NCBI GenBank assembly: GCA_004558595.1
Contig: SFCN01000025.1
Span: 1-26,989, forward strand
From: Phascolarctobacterium sp.
Lineage (GTDB): Bacteria; Bacillota; Negativicutes; Acidaminococcales; Acidaminococcaceae
Length of the DNA: 26,989 bases
Direction: 5' to 3'
Part shown: positions 18,593 to 25,984 of the stretch, one piece after another
How the letters are laid out: each line of letters starts with the position of its first letter
Numbering within the stretch: position 1 is the first letter of the stretch
The notes under the pieces: generated by a model
Told to the model about the DNA's origin: nothing
The model's input: the letters and a program-made list of their open reading frames with translations, nothing else
Database searches by the model: none
Program-made: the position numbers and the translations under genes

Positions 18593-18793
18593 TTAAAAAG
18601 AAATAAGCTGGGTGTGGTAAACAGCGCTAGCACCGGCGTTAAGAGCCAGCAGACAGCCCAAGGACAGGGCTACCATCAGCGCAGCCTCCTTGCTGTTGAC
18701 AGGCTGCTGTAGCTTTACAGCTTTAGTAAAAACTCTTATGCAGAGTGTTATGAGCATACCAAAAAGGAATAGAGAGAAGAAAATATTGAGCAT
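18593..18793 (-). CDS. Small two-helix membrane protein of unknown function
   Basis: A 66-residue protein that I do not recognise. Residues about 2-20 (rich in Phe, Leu, Ile) and about 38-60 (Ala, Leu, Gly) are hydrophobic enough to span the membrane. They are separated by a charged stretch with Lys, Arg and Glu (R-V-F-T-K-A-V-K and N-S-K-E). The start at 18793 is supported by AAGGAG 8 nt upstream on the minus strand; a longer reading to 18958 would run through the promoter. The gene has its own near-consensus promoter and terminator and so forms a complete one-gene transcript. That argues it is real despite its size. No function is inferred. Confidence 0.65.
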   Translation of the reverse strand: MLNIFFSLFLFGMLITLCIRVFTKAVKLQQPVNSKEAALMVALSLGCLLALNAGASAVYHTQLISF

Positions 18794-18872
18794 TAAGGAA
18801 CTCCTTCTATAACGAAAAACGCAGGCAATGCAATTTCCTTGCGAAATTACTTGTTTACAATACAACAAATTC

Positions 18873-18900
18873 ATTATAACATTATGGCAGATTTTGTCAA
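18873..18900 (-). promoter_or_regulatory. Near-perfect promoter of the small membrane protein gene
   Basis: On the minus strand TTGACA (18900-18895) and TATAAT (18878-18873) are both exact consensus, 16 bp apart, with TG in the extended position. The predicted start gives a leader of about 70 nt. The leader contains a small AATTTC/GAAATT hairpin (18832-18848). Confidence 0.75.
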
Positions 18901-18952
18901 GGAAGAGAATCTGAGGACTTAAAGTATACATGGCGAAATTGCTGAAAACCTC

Positions 18953-18981
18953 TTGCATTTATCTGCTAATCAACATAAAAT
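18953..18981 (+). promoter_or_regulatory. Putative promoter of the uracil permease gene
   Basis: TTGCAT (18953-18958) and TAAAAT (18976-18981) lie 17 bp apart, about 30 nt before the start codon. It is divergent from the small membrane protein promoter. The leader is too short for a PyrR-type attenuator. Confidence 0.5.
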
Positions 18982-19011
18982 AACAGTAACAAATTACAAG
19001 AAAAGAGGTCG

Positions 19012-20265
19012 ATGATTTTGGAACATCGAGTTATCCAGGTTGAAGAGCGTCCGCCCCTACTATTGAACATTCCTTTGAGCTTGCAGCACCTATTTGCTAT
19101 GTTTGGTGCTACGGTATTGGTTCCCTTCTTATTCAATGTGAATCCAACTACCTGCTTGTTCATGAACGGCGTAGGTACGCTACTGTATATTTTTATCACC
19201 AAGGGCAAGATTCCCTCCTATTTAGGCTCTAGCTTTGCCTTTATCTCACCTGTAATGCTGATTATTTCTCAGAGCGGCTATAATCATGCCCAATCAGGCT
19301 TCATTGTTTTTGGTTTATTATTCATGATCTTTTCCTTCATCATCCATATGGTGGGAACAAAGTGGATTGACGTGATTTTCCCGCCGGCGGCTATGGGCGC
19401 AATTATTGCGGTTATTGGTCTGGAGCTGGCACCTACTGCGGCAGGCATGGCAGGCCTTACCGGTGATAAAATTGTGGGCTCCAATATTGCTGTATCCATG
19501 TTTACCCTGGCTGTGGGTGTAATTGGCTCCGTGGCCTTTAAGGGCTTTATGAGTATTATTCCCATTTTGTTCGGTGTGGTTTGTGGCTATATTTTTGCCT
19601 TTTGCCTGGGCATGGTTAATTTCCAACCGGTTATTGACGCTCCCTGGTTCCAGCTGCCCCAGTTCTATGCTCCCGTTTTTGATATCAATGCCATTGTTAT
19701 TATTGCTCCGGCGGCCTTGGTTGTTTTGGCAGAGCATATTGGTCACTTGGTAGTTACCGGAAACATTGTGGATAGGGACTTAATTAAGGACCCCGGCCTT
19801 TCCCGCTCTCTTTTTGCAGATGGTCTATCCAATGTGCTGAGCGGCTTCGCCGGTGCAACTCCTAACACAACTTATGGTGAAAACATTGGTGTTATGGCCA
19901 TTACCAAGGTTTATAGTACTTGGGTTATTGGCGGTGCAGCTGTTTTTGCCATTATCCTATCCTTCTGCGGCAAGCTGTCCCAGCTGATTCACAGCATTCC
20001 TGTACCGGTTATGGGCGGTATTTGCATCCTGCTTTTTGGTGTAATCGCAACCAGCGGCTTCAGGGTTTTGGTAGAAAGCAAGGTGGATTATAGCAAGTCC
20101 TCCAATCTGGTAATGACCTCTGTCATTATGATTATTGGCTTATCCGGTGCCAAGCTATCCTTTGGTGCCTTCAGCGTACAGGGTATGGTGCTGGCAACCT
20201 TGGTAGCAATTATTATGAGTCTTTTGTTCAAGCTTTTTGCAAAGCTCAATCTGATGAACGAATAA
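19012..20265 (+). CDS. uraA: Uracil permease, NCS2 family (UraA/PyrP-like)
   Basis: Nucleobase:cation symporter in the inner membrane, 417 residues with about 14 membrane segments. UraA-type features are the N-terminal S-L-Q-H-L-F-A-M-F-G-A-T-V-L-V-P, G-S-S-F-A-F-I, the substrate-binding A-E-H-I-G-H in segment 8, and A-G-A-T-P-N-T-T-Y-G-E-N-I-G in segment 10. Uracil is the likeliest substrate, but other pyrimidines or purines cannot be excluded from sequence alone. The ATG at 19012 has AAGAGGT upstream. The following gene encodes a carbamoyl-amino-acid-type amidohydrolase, which would fit pyrimidine salvage or catabolism, though a terminator-like hairpin lies between them. Confidence 0.92.
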   Translation: MILEHRVIQVEERPPLLLNIPLSLQHLFAMFGATVLVPFLFNVNPTTCLFMNGVGTLLYIFITKGKIPSYLGSSFAFISPVMLIISQSGYNHAQSGFIVFGLLFMIFSFIIHMVGTKWIDVIFPPAAMGAIIAVIGLELAPTAAGMAGLTGDKIVGSNIAVSMFTLAVGVIGSVAFKGFMSIIPILFGVVCGYIFAFCLGMVNFQPVIDAPWFQLPQFYAPVFDINAIVIIAPAALVVLAEHIGHLVVTGNIVDRDLIKDPGLSRSLFADGLSNVLSGFAGATPNTTYGENIGVMAITKVYSTWVIGGAAVFAIILSFCGKLSQLIHSIPVPVMGGICILLFGVIATSGFRVLVESKVDYSKSSNLVMTSVIMIIGLSGAKLSFGAFSVQGMVLATLVAIIMSLLFKLFAKLNLMNE

Positions 20266-20280
20266 AAGTATTTGCTTTGC

Positions 20281-20318
20281 ATAGCCTGCATTGTATTTGA
20301 TGCAGGCTATTGCTTTTA
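20281..20318 (+). terminator. Terminator-like hairpin after uraA
   Basis: A perfect 11-bp stem (ATAGCCTGCAT / ATGCAGGCTAT) with an 8-nt loop is followed by TGCTTTTATT. The U-tract is imperfect, so partial read-through into the amidohydrolase gene is possible. Confidence 0.65.
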
Positions 20319-20348
20319 TTGAAGTTGATATAATGAGGAGGAAAATTT

Positions 20349-21581
20349 ATGCAAGCAGTAAATAAAGAAAGAGTGGAATATTTGTTGCAGGGCTTGGCCA
20401 AATTCACAGCTTCTGAGCAGGGTGTAACCCGTTTGGCCTACAGCCCTCTGGATAAAGAGGCCCAAAGCTGGCTGCTGGAGCAGGTTAGTGATTTGGGACT
20501 CAGCATCCGGGAGGATGCTGTGGGTAACGTGTTCCTGCGCCGGGAGGGCGTGGACAAGTCGCTGCCGCCAGTGGCCTGCGGCAGCCATCTGGACACCGTC
20601 ATCCACGGCGGTGCCTATGACGGTATGTGCGGTGTCATAGGCGCGTTAGAAGCACTCTACATGCTGCGCGATGCAAAGCTAACGCGCAGCATTGAGGTGC
20701 TGATTTTCCGCGCCGAGGAGTCTAGCCGTTTTGGCTTCGCCACCATGGGCAGCAAGCTGCTCACTGGCGCAGCGACTGTAGAAAAGCTCAACAAGGGCGG
20801 GAAGAAGGATGACATCAGCTTCGAGGAAGCGCTGCGCCAGTGGGGCTGCGACCCGGCGCGAGCTGCTGACGCTATCCTCGCGCCGGGCAGCTATGCTTCC
20901 TTTAGCGAGCTGCATATCGAGCAGGGCAAGGTGCTGGAGGAAAAAGGCATCCAGATTGGCATTGTGCATAATATTGCAGCGCCCACACGCTTTAAGCTGC
21001 ATATTCAGGGCATGGCTGACCACAGTGGCGCTACGCCCATGGGCATGCGCCGGGATGCGCTGGTGGCCGCTGCCAAGCTTATTTTGGCTGTGAACGAGGC
21101 TGCTGAGGACGAAAAAGAGTATGGTACAGTGGGCACTGTGGGCGTAGTAGAGGTGGAGCCAGGCTCCATTAATGTGGTACCCGGGGCTGTGACGTTGTGG
21201 GTGGATGTGCGTGGCGTGGAAAACACCAGCATTAAGCGCACTTTGGAAAATATTCAAGCCGAGGCTGCCAATGTGGCTGTTACTGATAGGGTGGGAGTAC
21301 GCATTGAGATGCTGACTGCTGACAGCCCTGTACCCTTGAGCGAGACCTTGGCGGAGCAAACAGAAGCGATCTGCAAGGAGCTGGGGTATAGCTTTCTGCA
21401 TATGCAGAGTGGCGCCGGACACGATGCCATGCATATGGCTAAAATAGCTCCCACAACCATGGTGTTTATCCCCTGCAAGGGCGGCATAAGTCATAATCCG
21501 GCAGAGTTTGCCAGCTTGGATGATATCTGTTGTGGAGTTAATGTATTGGCACACATTTTAGAGCAAGAGGCCAATAAATAA
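20349..21581 (+). CDS. M20-family amidohydrolase (N-carbamoyl-L-amino-acid hydrolase, beta-ureidopropionase or allantoate amidohydrolase type)
   Basis: Binuclear-metal hydrolase that cleaves a carbamoyl or ureido amide. 410 residues, the usual length for the AmaB/AllC/HyuC group. Metal ligands are visible: His80 in G-S-H-L-D-T-V, Asp91 in G-A-Y-D-G, Glu123/Glu124 in R-A-E-E-S-S-R-F, His189 in E-L-H-I-E-Q-G, and the last His in G-I-S-H-N-P-A-E. The dimerisation domain with G-M-A-D-H-S-G-A-T-P-M lies between. Substrate cannot be assigned by motif alone. The uracil permease next door favours N-carbamoyl-beta-alanine from reductive pyrimidine breakdown, but no dihydropyrimidinase or dihydropyrimidine dehydrogenase is present here. 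ATG 20349 has GAGGAGG upstream. Confidence 0.85.
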   Translation: MQAVNKERVEYLLQGLAKFTASEQGVTRLAYSPLDKEAQSWLLEQVSDLGLSIREDAVGNVFLRREGVDKSLPPVACGSHLDTVIHGGAYDGMCGVIGALEALYMLRDAKLTRSIEVLIFRAEESSRFGFATMGSKLLTGAATVEKLNKGGKKDDISFEEALRQWGCDPARAADAILAPGSYASFSELHIEQGKVLEEKGIQIGIVHNIAAPTRFKLHIQGMADHSGATPMGMRRDALVAAAKLILAVNEAAEDEKEYGTVGTVGVVEVEPGSINVVPGAVTLWVDVRGVENTSIKRTLENIQAEAANVAVTDRVGVRIEMLTADSPVPLSETLAEQTEAICKELGYSFLHMQSGAGHDAMHMAKIAPTTMVFIPCKGGISHNPAEFASLDDICCGVNVLAHILEQEANK

Positions 21582-21702
21582 AACCTATATTAGTTAATCT
21601 AATACTTAAAACTAGACCGCAGTAGCCTCAAGATAAGTAAGCAAATTATGAAATAACTGCTTTAGGAGTATTAGAATTCTTAAAAGGGCTTGTCCATATA
21701 TT

Positions 21703-21722
21703 CTATATATAAAAATATATAG
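21703..21722. repeat. AT-only hairpin upstream of the Tad operon
   Basis: CTATATAT, AAAA, ATATATAG: a perfect 8-bp inverted repeat followed by CTGTTTTT. It may be a weak terminator for the amidohydrolase gene or part of the AT-rich region before the pilus promoter. The rest of the 336-nt gap (21582-21917) holds the promoter and leader listed below and no gene that I can see. Confidence 0.4.
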
Positions 21723-21783
21723 CTGTTTTTGCATTTATTATAATGAGTGAAAATCAAAAAACGAAAAAAATCTAAGAAGACAC

Positions 21784-21812
21784 TTGTATATTGGAGCATT
21801 AATGGGTATAAT
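21784..21812 (+). promoter_or_regulatory. Promoter of the Tad pilus operon
   Basis: TTGTAT (21784-21789) and a perfect TATAAT (21807-21812) are 17 bp apart. An A-rich tract immediately upstream (about 21749-21778) resembles an UP element. Confidence 0.7.
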
Positions 21813-21817
21813 ATAAG

Positions 21818-21861
21818 TTGAGCAAGAACATTTGATGGTGACATTCTCCATATTTGCTCAA
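21818..21861 (+). other. 5' leader hairpin of the Tad operon mRNA
   Basis: TTGAGCAA (21818-21825) and TTGCTCAA (21854-21861) pair perfectly. Inside the loop ATGG and CCAT pair again. The structure would begin within a nucleotide or two of the predicted transcription start, so it would cap the mRNA 5' end. It does not resemble a c-di-GMP riboswitch that I can recognise. Confidence 0.5.
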
Positions 21862-21917
21862 TTCATTTTCTAAGTTAATAAATTTCCCAGGAAATAGAGA
21901 AGGGATTTGATTGGTAA

Positions 21918-22721
21918 ATGCGTAAATTATCTCCTAAAGTGCTCCTGATAATGGCAGCTATTTTGAGTGTAATATGTGGTATCATGATTTATTCTTATCT
22001 ATCCAAGGCTCAGCCCAAGGATGAAAAGAAAAATACAAGAGCAGTAGTAGTGGCTTCCATGGATATTGCTCCGGGAACTGTCCTCACGGACAAGATGGTG
22101 CGGTTGGAGCTGGTGCCTACTAATCTAGCACAGCCTGACGCCCTGCGCACTCTGCCTGACGCAGTGGGCAAGACCATCAGGATGCCGGTAAACTCCGGTG
22201 ACCAGATTACGAGAAAGCGTTTAAATGGCAATGGTGCTTCAAATACCTTTGTGAATAGCATTCCTAAGGATAAGCGTGCTGTGACCATTAACGTGGATGA
22301 TATTAGTGGTGTGGCTGGCTTTATTCGTCCCTCTACTCATGTGGATGTGGTGCTGATAAAGGGTCAGAGTAATGGCATGCCAACTGTTGGCAGATTGGTG
22401 TTGCAGAACGTGTTGGTTTTGGCTGTGGGTTCTACTGATATGAATTCTGTGAATAGCAGTAAGAAGAATGAGCCTGCTAGAAGCCTGACCTTGGCCTTGG
22501 ACCCGAGAGAGGCCGTGCAGCTGCGTGTTGCTCAGCAAGAGGGCAAGGTTTCCTTCCTGCTTAGACCTGCTAAGCCTACAGAAGAAGAGTTTTATGGAGC
22601 TACAGTGGTCGGCGGTGGCGGCATGATGCCGGCTGCTCCTGTTGCAGGGGGCGGAGACATGCCTAGACCTTCTGCTAATCATGGTGTAACCGTAATCCGC
22701 GGTACTAATATTAGTCGCTAA
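21918..22721 (+). CDS. cpaB: Flp pilus assembly protein CpaB/RcpC
   Basis: Periplasmic component of the Tad secretion system, thought to work with the secretin channel. 267 residues. One N-terminal membrane segment (about 7-29) is followed by a SAF domain (A-S-M-D-I-A-P-G-T-V-L-T-D-K-M-V, about 47-62). A second conserved domain has I-N-V-D-D-I-S-G-V-A-G-F-I-R-P-S-T-H-V-D-V, the CpaB hallmark. The C-terminus has a low-complexity Gly/Pro/Met-rich stretch (about 232-252). AGAAGGGA precedes the ATG at slightly long spacing. First gene of the operon, 21 nt before cpaC. Confidence 0.92.
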   Translation: MRKLSPKVLLIMAAILSVICGIMIYSYLSKAQPKDEKKNTRAVVVASMDIAPGTVLTDKMVRLELVPTNLAQPDALRTLPDAVGKTIRMPVNSGDQITRKRLNGNGASNTFVNSIPKDKRAVTINVDDISGVAGFIRPSTHVDVVLIKGQSNGMPTVGRLVLQNVLVLAVGSTDMNSVNSSKKNEPARSLTLALDPREAVQLRVAQQEGKVSFLLRPAKPTEEEFYGATVVGGGGMMPAAPVAGGGDMPRPSANHGVTVIRGTNISR

Positions 22722-22742
22722 GACGGACATGGAGGAGCTTGA

Positions 22743-24044
22743 ATGATGAAAGTGTTAAGAATTCTTACAGGCTTGCTTTTGTGCTGTCTGCTGTTTGCTG
22801 GTTCTGCTCTAGCTGCTGAAAGATTGCAGGTGGGCGTAAATCGTTCTAATATTTATTATGGTGGTGGTGTCACTCAGGTGGCCATTGCTAACCCCGAAGT
22901 TGCTGATGTGGTGATTCTTTCACCTGAACAATATATGTTGGTGGGCAAGAAGGTTGGCTCTACTTCCTTGCATATATGGAAGGGCGATACATATCAAACC
23001 TTTGAGGTAGTGGTTAACGGGACCGACCCCGGTACTGCTTACTCAATTGCTCAATTAATAGGCTATCCCGGCGTCACTGTCAATGTGTCCGGCGGGCGCA
23101 TTATTCTGGAGGGCACGGTACTTAATCAGTATGAAAAAAATCGCGCCGAAAAGATTGCTGCTAGCTTTGGCGGTGAGGTAGTCAGTCTGCTAGAAATGAC
23201 TAAGCCGAAGCAGGTGCGTATTGAAAGCAGAGTTGTGGAAATCTCTAGCAGTAAGGCTAGGGATTTGGGCGTTGCTATCGGTAATCCTTCTGATACCAAT
23301 GATGGCGGTGTTACTGTCTTGGGCACTCCTGGTACCTTTTCCATGGGCCAAAGCTCTAACAATAGCCGTGAGAAGGAGAATATCTTCGGTTGGTTTGGCT
23401 CTTATGCAGAAATCAACGCTCAGCTGAACGCTATGGTGAAAAAGGGCGACGCCAAGATTTTGTCCCAGCCCTACATTATTACTATGAGCGGCGACAAGGC
23501 TGAGATTTTAATCGGCGGCGAAATTCCTGTTCCCGTAAATACCGGTGACAACGCTGTTTCTGTAGAATGGCGTGAGTATGGTATTAAGCTGAATATTGAG
23601 CCCAATGTAATGCGGGATGATTCTGTGGATAGCAAGATTAACACAGAAGTAAGCTCTCTGGATTGGGATAGTGCTATTGCAGCTAATGGCTCCGACGGCT
23701 CTACCATTCCCGGTATGCGCTCCCGTAAGGCTAGCACCCATGTGCAGATGCGTCCTGGTATGACCATGGCCATTGGTGGCTTGATTTCTTCCGAGGAGAG
23801 CAAATCTATTTCCAAGATTCCTCTTTTAGGTGATATTCCTATTTTGGGCCATTTCTTCCGCAGCACCTCTAAATCTAGAGAGCGTAGAGAGATTATCCTG
23901 CTGTTGACTCCGATTCTGGTAGACAGTGACTATAAACCTATTATGTCCAGTGAAGCAACCCGCATTAGCAGCTTGACTGATAAGCAGGTTTTGGATGGTG
24001 AATTGTATGACAAACCAAAGTCCAAAGATAAAAAGAAAAAATGA
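22743..24044 (+). CDS. cpaC: Tad pilus outer-membrane secretin CpaC/RcpA
   Basis: Forms the outer-membrane channel for the Flp pilus, direct evidence that the host is diderm. 433 residues. A Sec signal peptide ends near A-L-A/A-E (about residue 25). The pilus-assembly N-terminal domain follows (L-Q-V-G-V-N-R-S-N through V-N-P-type turns, about 27-95), then a short BON-like module (about 105-150). The secretin domain runs to about residue 400, with V-E-S-R-V-V-E-I, I-L-I-G-G-E-I-P-V-P, and the C-terminal signature K-I-P-L-L-G-D-I-P-I-L-G-H-F-F-R-S. The final 30 residues are Lys/Asp-rich. GGAGGAG precedes the ATG. The end overlaps the start of the next gene. Confidence 0.95.
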   Translation: MMKVLRILTGLLLCCLLFAGSALAAERLQVGVNRSNIYYGGGVTQVAIANPEVADVVILSPEQYMLVGKKVGSTSLHIWKGDTYQTFEVVVNGTDPGTAYSIAQLIGYPGVTVNVSGGRIILEGTVLNQYEKNRAEKIAASFGGEVVSLLEMTKPKQVRIESRVVEISSSKARDLGVAIGNPSDTNDGGVTVLGTPGTFSMGQSSNNSREKENIFGWFGSYAEINAQLNAMVKKGDAKILSQPYIITMSGDKAEILIGGEIPVPVNTGDNAVSVEWREYGIKLNIEPNVMRDDSVDSKINTEVSSLDWDSAIAANGSDGSTIPGMRSRKASTHVQMRPGMTMAIGGLISSEESKSISKIPLLGDIPILGHFFRSTSKSRERREIILLLTPILVDSDYKPIMSSEATRISSLTDKQVLDGELYDKPKSKDKKKK

Positions 24045-24825
24045 AGGCATTAAGGGCTCTGTGTTCACCTTCTTCAGCACGGCTTCAGCAGTGGGCAAAA
24101 CGGTGCTTTCTGTGAACTATGCTGCGGATCTGGCAGAGCGAGGCTATAAGGTATGCTTAGCTGATTTAGATTTGCAGTTTGGTGATGTGTGCAACTATCT
24201 GGGCATAACTCCGGAAAAGACCTTCTTCAACTACTATGACCAAGATGAAGATAAACGGGACACCTCCTTGTGTATGACGGAGACTCAATTTGGCTTTGAT
24301 GTGCTGGCTGCTCCCTTAGAGGTGGACGAAGGCTTTATCATTGATGCTGAAACCATTGTGCAGGCTATTAATCAGCTGCGAGATGATTATGATTACGTGC
24401 TTTTGGATACTACCACGGGCTTTACCGGCATTAGCCTAGCTATATTAGAGCAGACTGATGTGCTCTATTTGCCCTGCGTCGTAGATTTTATTCCGTCTAT
24501 TAAGGATTTAAAGCTGGGACTGGATACGCTGCACAAGCTGCAGTTTGATTATCAGCGTGTGCGCCTGATTTTGAACCGCAACAAGGCGGAGACCCAAATC
24601 AGCACCAAGGATGTCGAGGCCCTTTTAGGTCGTCCCTTCCAATACTTCATCAGCAATGATTATCAGGGAATTATGCAGTCCATTAAGGATGCAAAGCCTG
24701 TGGTGCTGACGGAGACTAAAAACAAGCTAGCTGATGAGATCAGTGATATGGTCAGCGAGGAGCTGGGCGAGAAGGAAGAGCAAAGCGGCGGCATTAGCGG
24801 TTGGTTTGGTAGCTTGTTTAAATAA
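24007..24825 (+). CDS. cpaE: CpaE/TadZ-type ATPase 1 (ParA/MinD superfamily, no receiver domain)
   Basis: Cytoplasmic pilus-localisation ATPase of the Tad system, about 272 residues. The deviant Walker A reads F-F-S-T-A-S-A-V-G-K-T. The phosphate-binding lysine (Lys31) is kept, but the MinD-type signature lysine is replaced by Ala26. Switch region D-L-D-L-Q-F-G-D (53-60) and Walker B-like V-L-L-D-T follow. The C-terminus ends in a probable amphipathic tail (G-W-F-G-S-L-F-K). It lacks the N-terminal receiver domain found in the next gene. The start is uncertain: ATG 24007 has GGTGA at 5-nt spacing, while ATG 23995 or GTG 23998 would also be in frame. In all cases it overlaps the end of cpaC, which implies translational coupling. 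Confidence 0.88.
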   Translation: MTNQSPKIKRKNEGIKGSVFTFFSTASAVGKTVLSVNYAADLAERGYKVCLADLDLQFGDVCNYLGITPEKTFFNYYDQDEDKRDTSLCMTETQFGFDVLAAPLEVDEGFIIDAETIVQAINQLRDDYDYVLLDTTTGFTGISLAILEQTDVLYLPCVVDFIPSIKDLKLGLDTLHKLQFDYQRVRLILNRNKAETQISTKDVEALLGRPFQYFISNDYQGIMQSIKDAKPVVLTETKNKLADEISDMVSEELGEKEEQSGGISGWFGSLFK

Positions 24826-24864
24826 GATTTCTTTAGATAAATTTAATGATTGTAGGTCAGGACT

Positions 24865-25980
24865 ATGGCACAAAAAATTCGTGTGTGCATCTGGGACGAG
24901 GACAGCGATAGTCGCGCAGGTATGCTGCGTGTGCTGGGTAATCTGGATGACTATCAAGCAATTGAATATCGTAGTGGTGCCGGCGGTATAGCTAATTTGG
25001 AGAATTTGCGTCCGCAAATATTGCTTTTGGATGTGGATTATACTATTGCTCAGCCGGATAAGCTGGTGCCGGAGCTGCGCAAGACGCTGCCTGAGTTAAA
25101 AATTATTGCTATGAGTAAGCGCTGGGATGAGAGCTCTCGTCAACGGTTTGGCGATTTAGGCTTTGATGCTATGCTGCTTAAGCCTTTGGATATAGAAAGC
25201 TTTCTGAAGGCAGTGGAGGCAGCCAATCAAGGCAAGGGAGTTAAGAGCAATTGTCAGGTCTTGAGCTTCTTTAGTCCTAAGGGAAAGAGTGGGCGCACGA
25301 CCTTGATTGTAAACTTGGCGCTGGCTTTAGCTCGCGTGAGCGGTGAAAAGGTGGGCATTATTGATGCTGAAACCAATTTTGCCGATATGGACGCTTTCTT
25401 GAATCTAAATCCTCGCAGTACCATTGTAGAGGCGCTGCGTGACTTGACCTATTTGACCTCCGGTACCTTGGAGAAGTATTTTGAAGAGGTTAGTGATAAA
25501 GTATTTGTACTCTGCGGTGCTAATACACCCCAGCAGGCAGCCTTTGTAGAGCCGGAGGGGTTAACGAAGTTGATTAATTTGGCTAGGCCCAATTTCCGCT
25601 ATTTGCTAGTAGATTTGGCGCCGGGCTTTAATCCTATAAGTATTGCTGCGGCTGAAGCTAGTGAAAAGGTTTATTTGACTACTATGGCCGGTGGTACTTT
25701 TGAAATCAAGCATCTGGAAAGAGCGATGGAGATTTTCAAATCCTTGGATAATTGGCAGCAGCGAGTGGGCTGTGTTATCACTCGTATGGCCCCTGATGTA
25801 CGTCGGGCTAAGGAGCTGGAGGAGGAAATTGGCTGCCCTGTGACCTTGATTCCCAATGAATATCTGCTGTGCTCTGAAGCGGCCAATAATGGTCGTATGG
25901 CGGTGGATATTGGCAGTGGCTCACCCTTGACCCAACAAATCGATAGAATGGCTTTTGCTATTCATGATGGAGGGCGGTGA
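24865..25980 (+). CDS. cpaE: CpaE/TadZ-type ATPase 2 with N-terminal receiver domain
   Basis: 371 residues. Residues 1-120 form a response-regulator-like domain in which all key positions look intact: acidic pair Asp11/Glu12/Asp13, phospho-acceptor candidate Asp56 (L-L-L-D-V-D), Ser84 and Lys106 (L-L-K-P). Residues 130-371 are a ParA/MinD-type ATPase with the deviant Walker A F-F-S-P-K-G-K-S-G-R-T-T. The signature lysine (Lys139) is present, but the phosphate-binding lysine is Arg144. Switch region I-D-A-E-T-N-F-A-D and Walker B-like L-L-V-D-L-A-P-G follow. It is a paralogue of the preceding gene (39-nt gap) with complementary Walker A losses. The start is backed by AGGTCAGG upstream. Confidence 0.9.
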   Translation: MAQKIRVCIWDEDSDSRAGMLRVLGNLDDYQAIEYRSGAGGIANLENLRPQILLLDVDYTIAQPDKLVPELRKTLPELKIIAMSKRWDESSRQRFGDLGFDAMLLKPLDIESFLKAVEAANQGKGVKSNCQVLSFFSPKGKSGRTTLIVNLALALARVSGEKVGIIDAETNFADMDAFLNLNPRSTIVEALRDLTYLTSGTLEKYFEEVSDKVFVLCGANTPQQAAFVEPEGLTKLINLARPNFRYLLVDLAPGFNPISIAAAEASEKVYLTTMAGGTFEIKHLERAMEIFKSLDNWQQRVGCVITRMAPDVRRAKELEEEIGCPVTLIPNEYLLCSEAANNGRMAVDIGSGSPLTQQIDRMAFAIHDGGR

Positions 25981-25984
25981 AAAA

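Noticed and set aside
18982..19011. PyrR-type attenuator or guanine/PreQ1-like riboswitch before uraA
   Set aside because: The leader between the predicted promoter and the start codon is only about 25-30 nt, too short for any of these.
21813..21917. c-di-GMP riboswitch controlling the pilus operon
   Set aside because: The leader lacks the conserved GEMM-I core sequences and GNRA tetraloop/receptor. Only simple nested hairpins are present.
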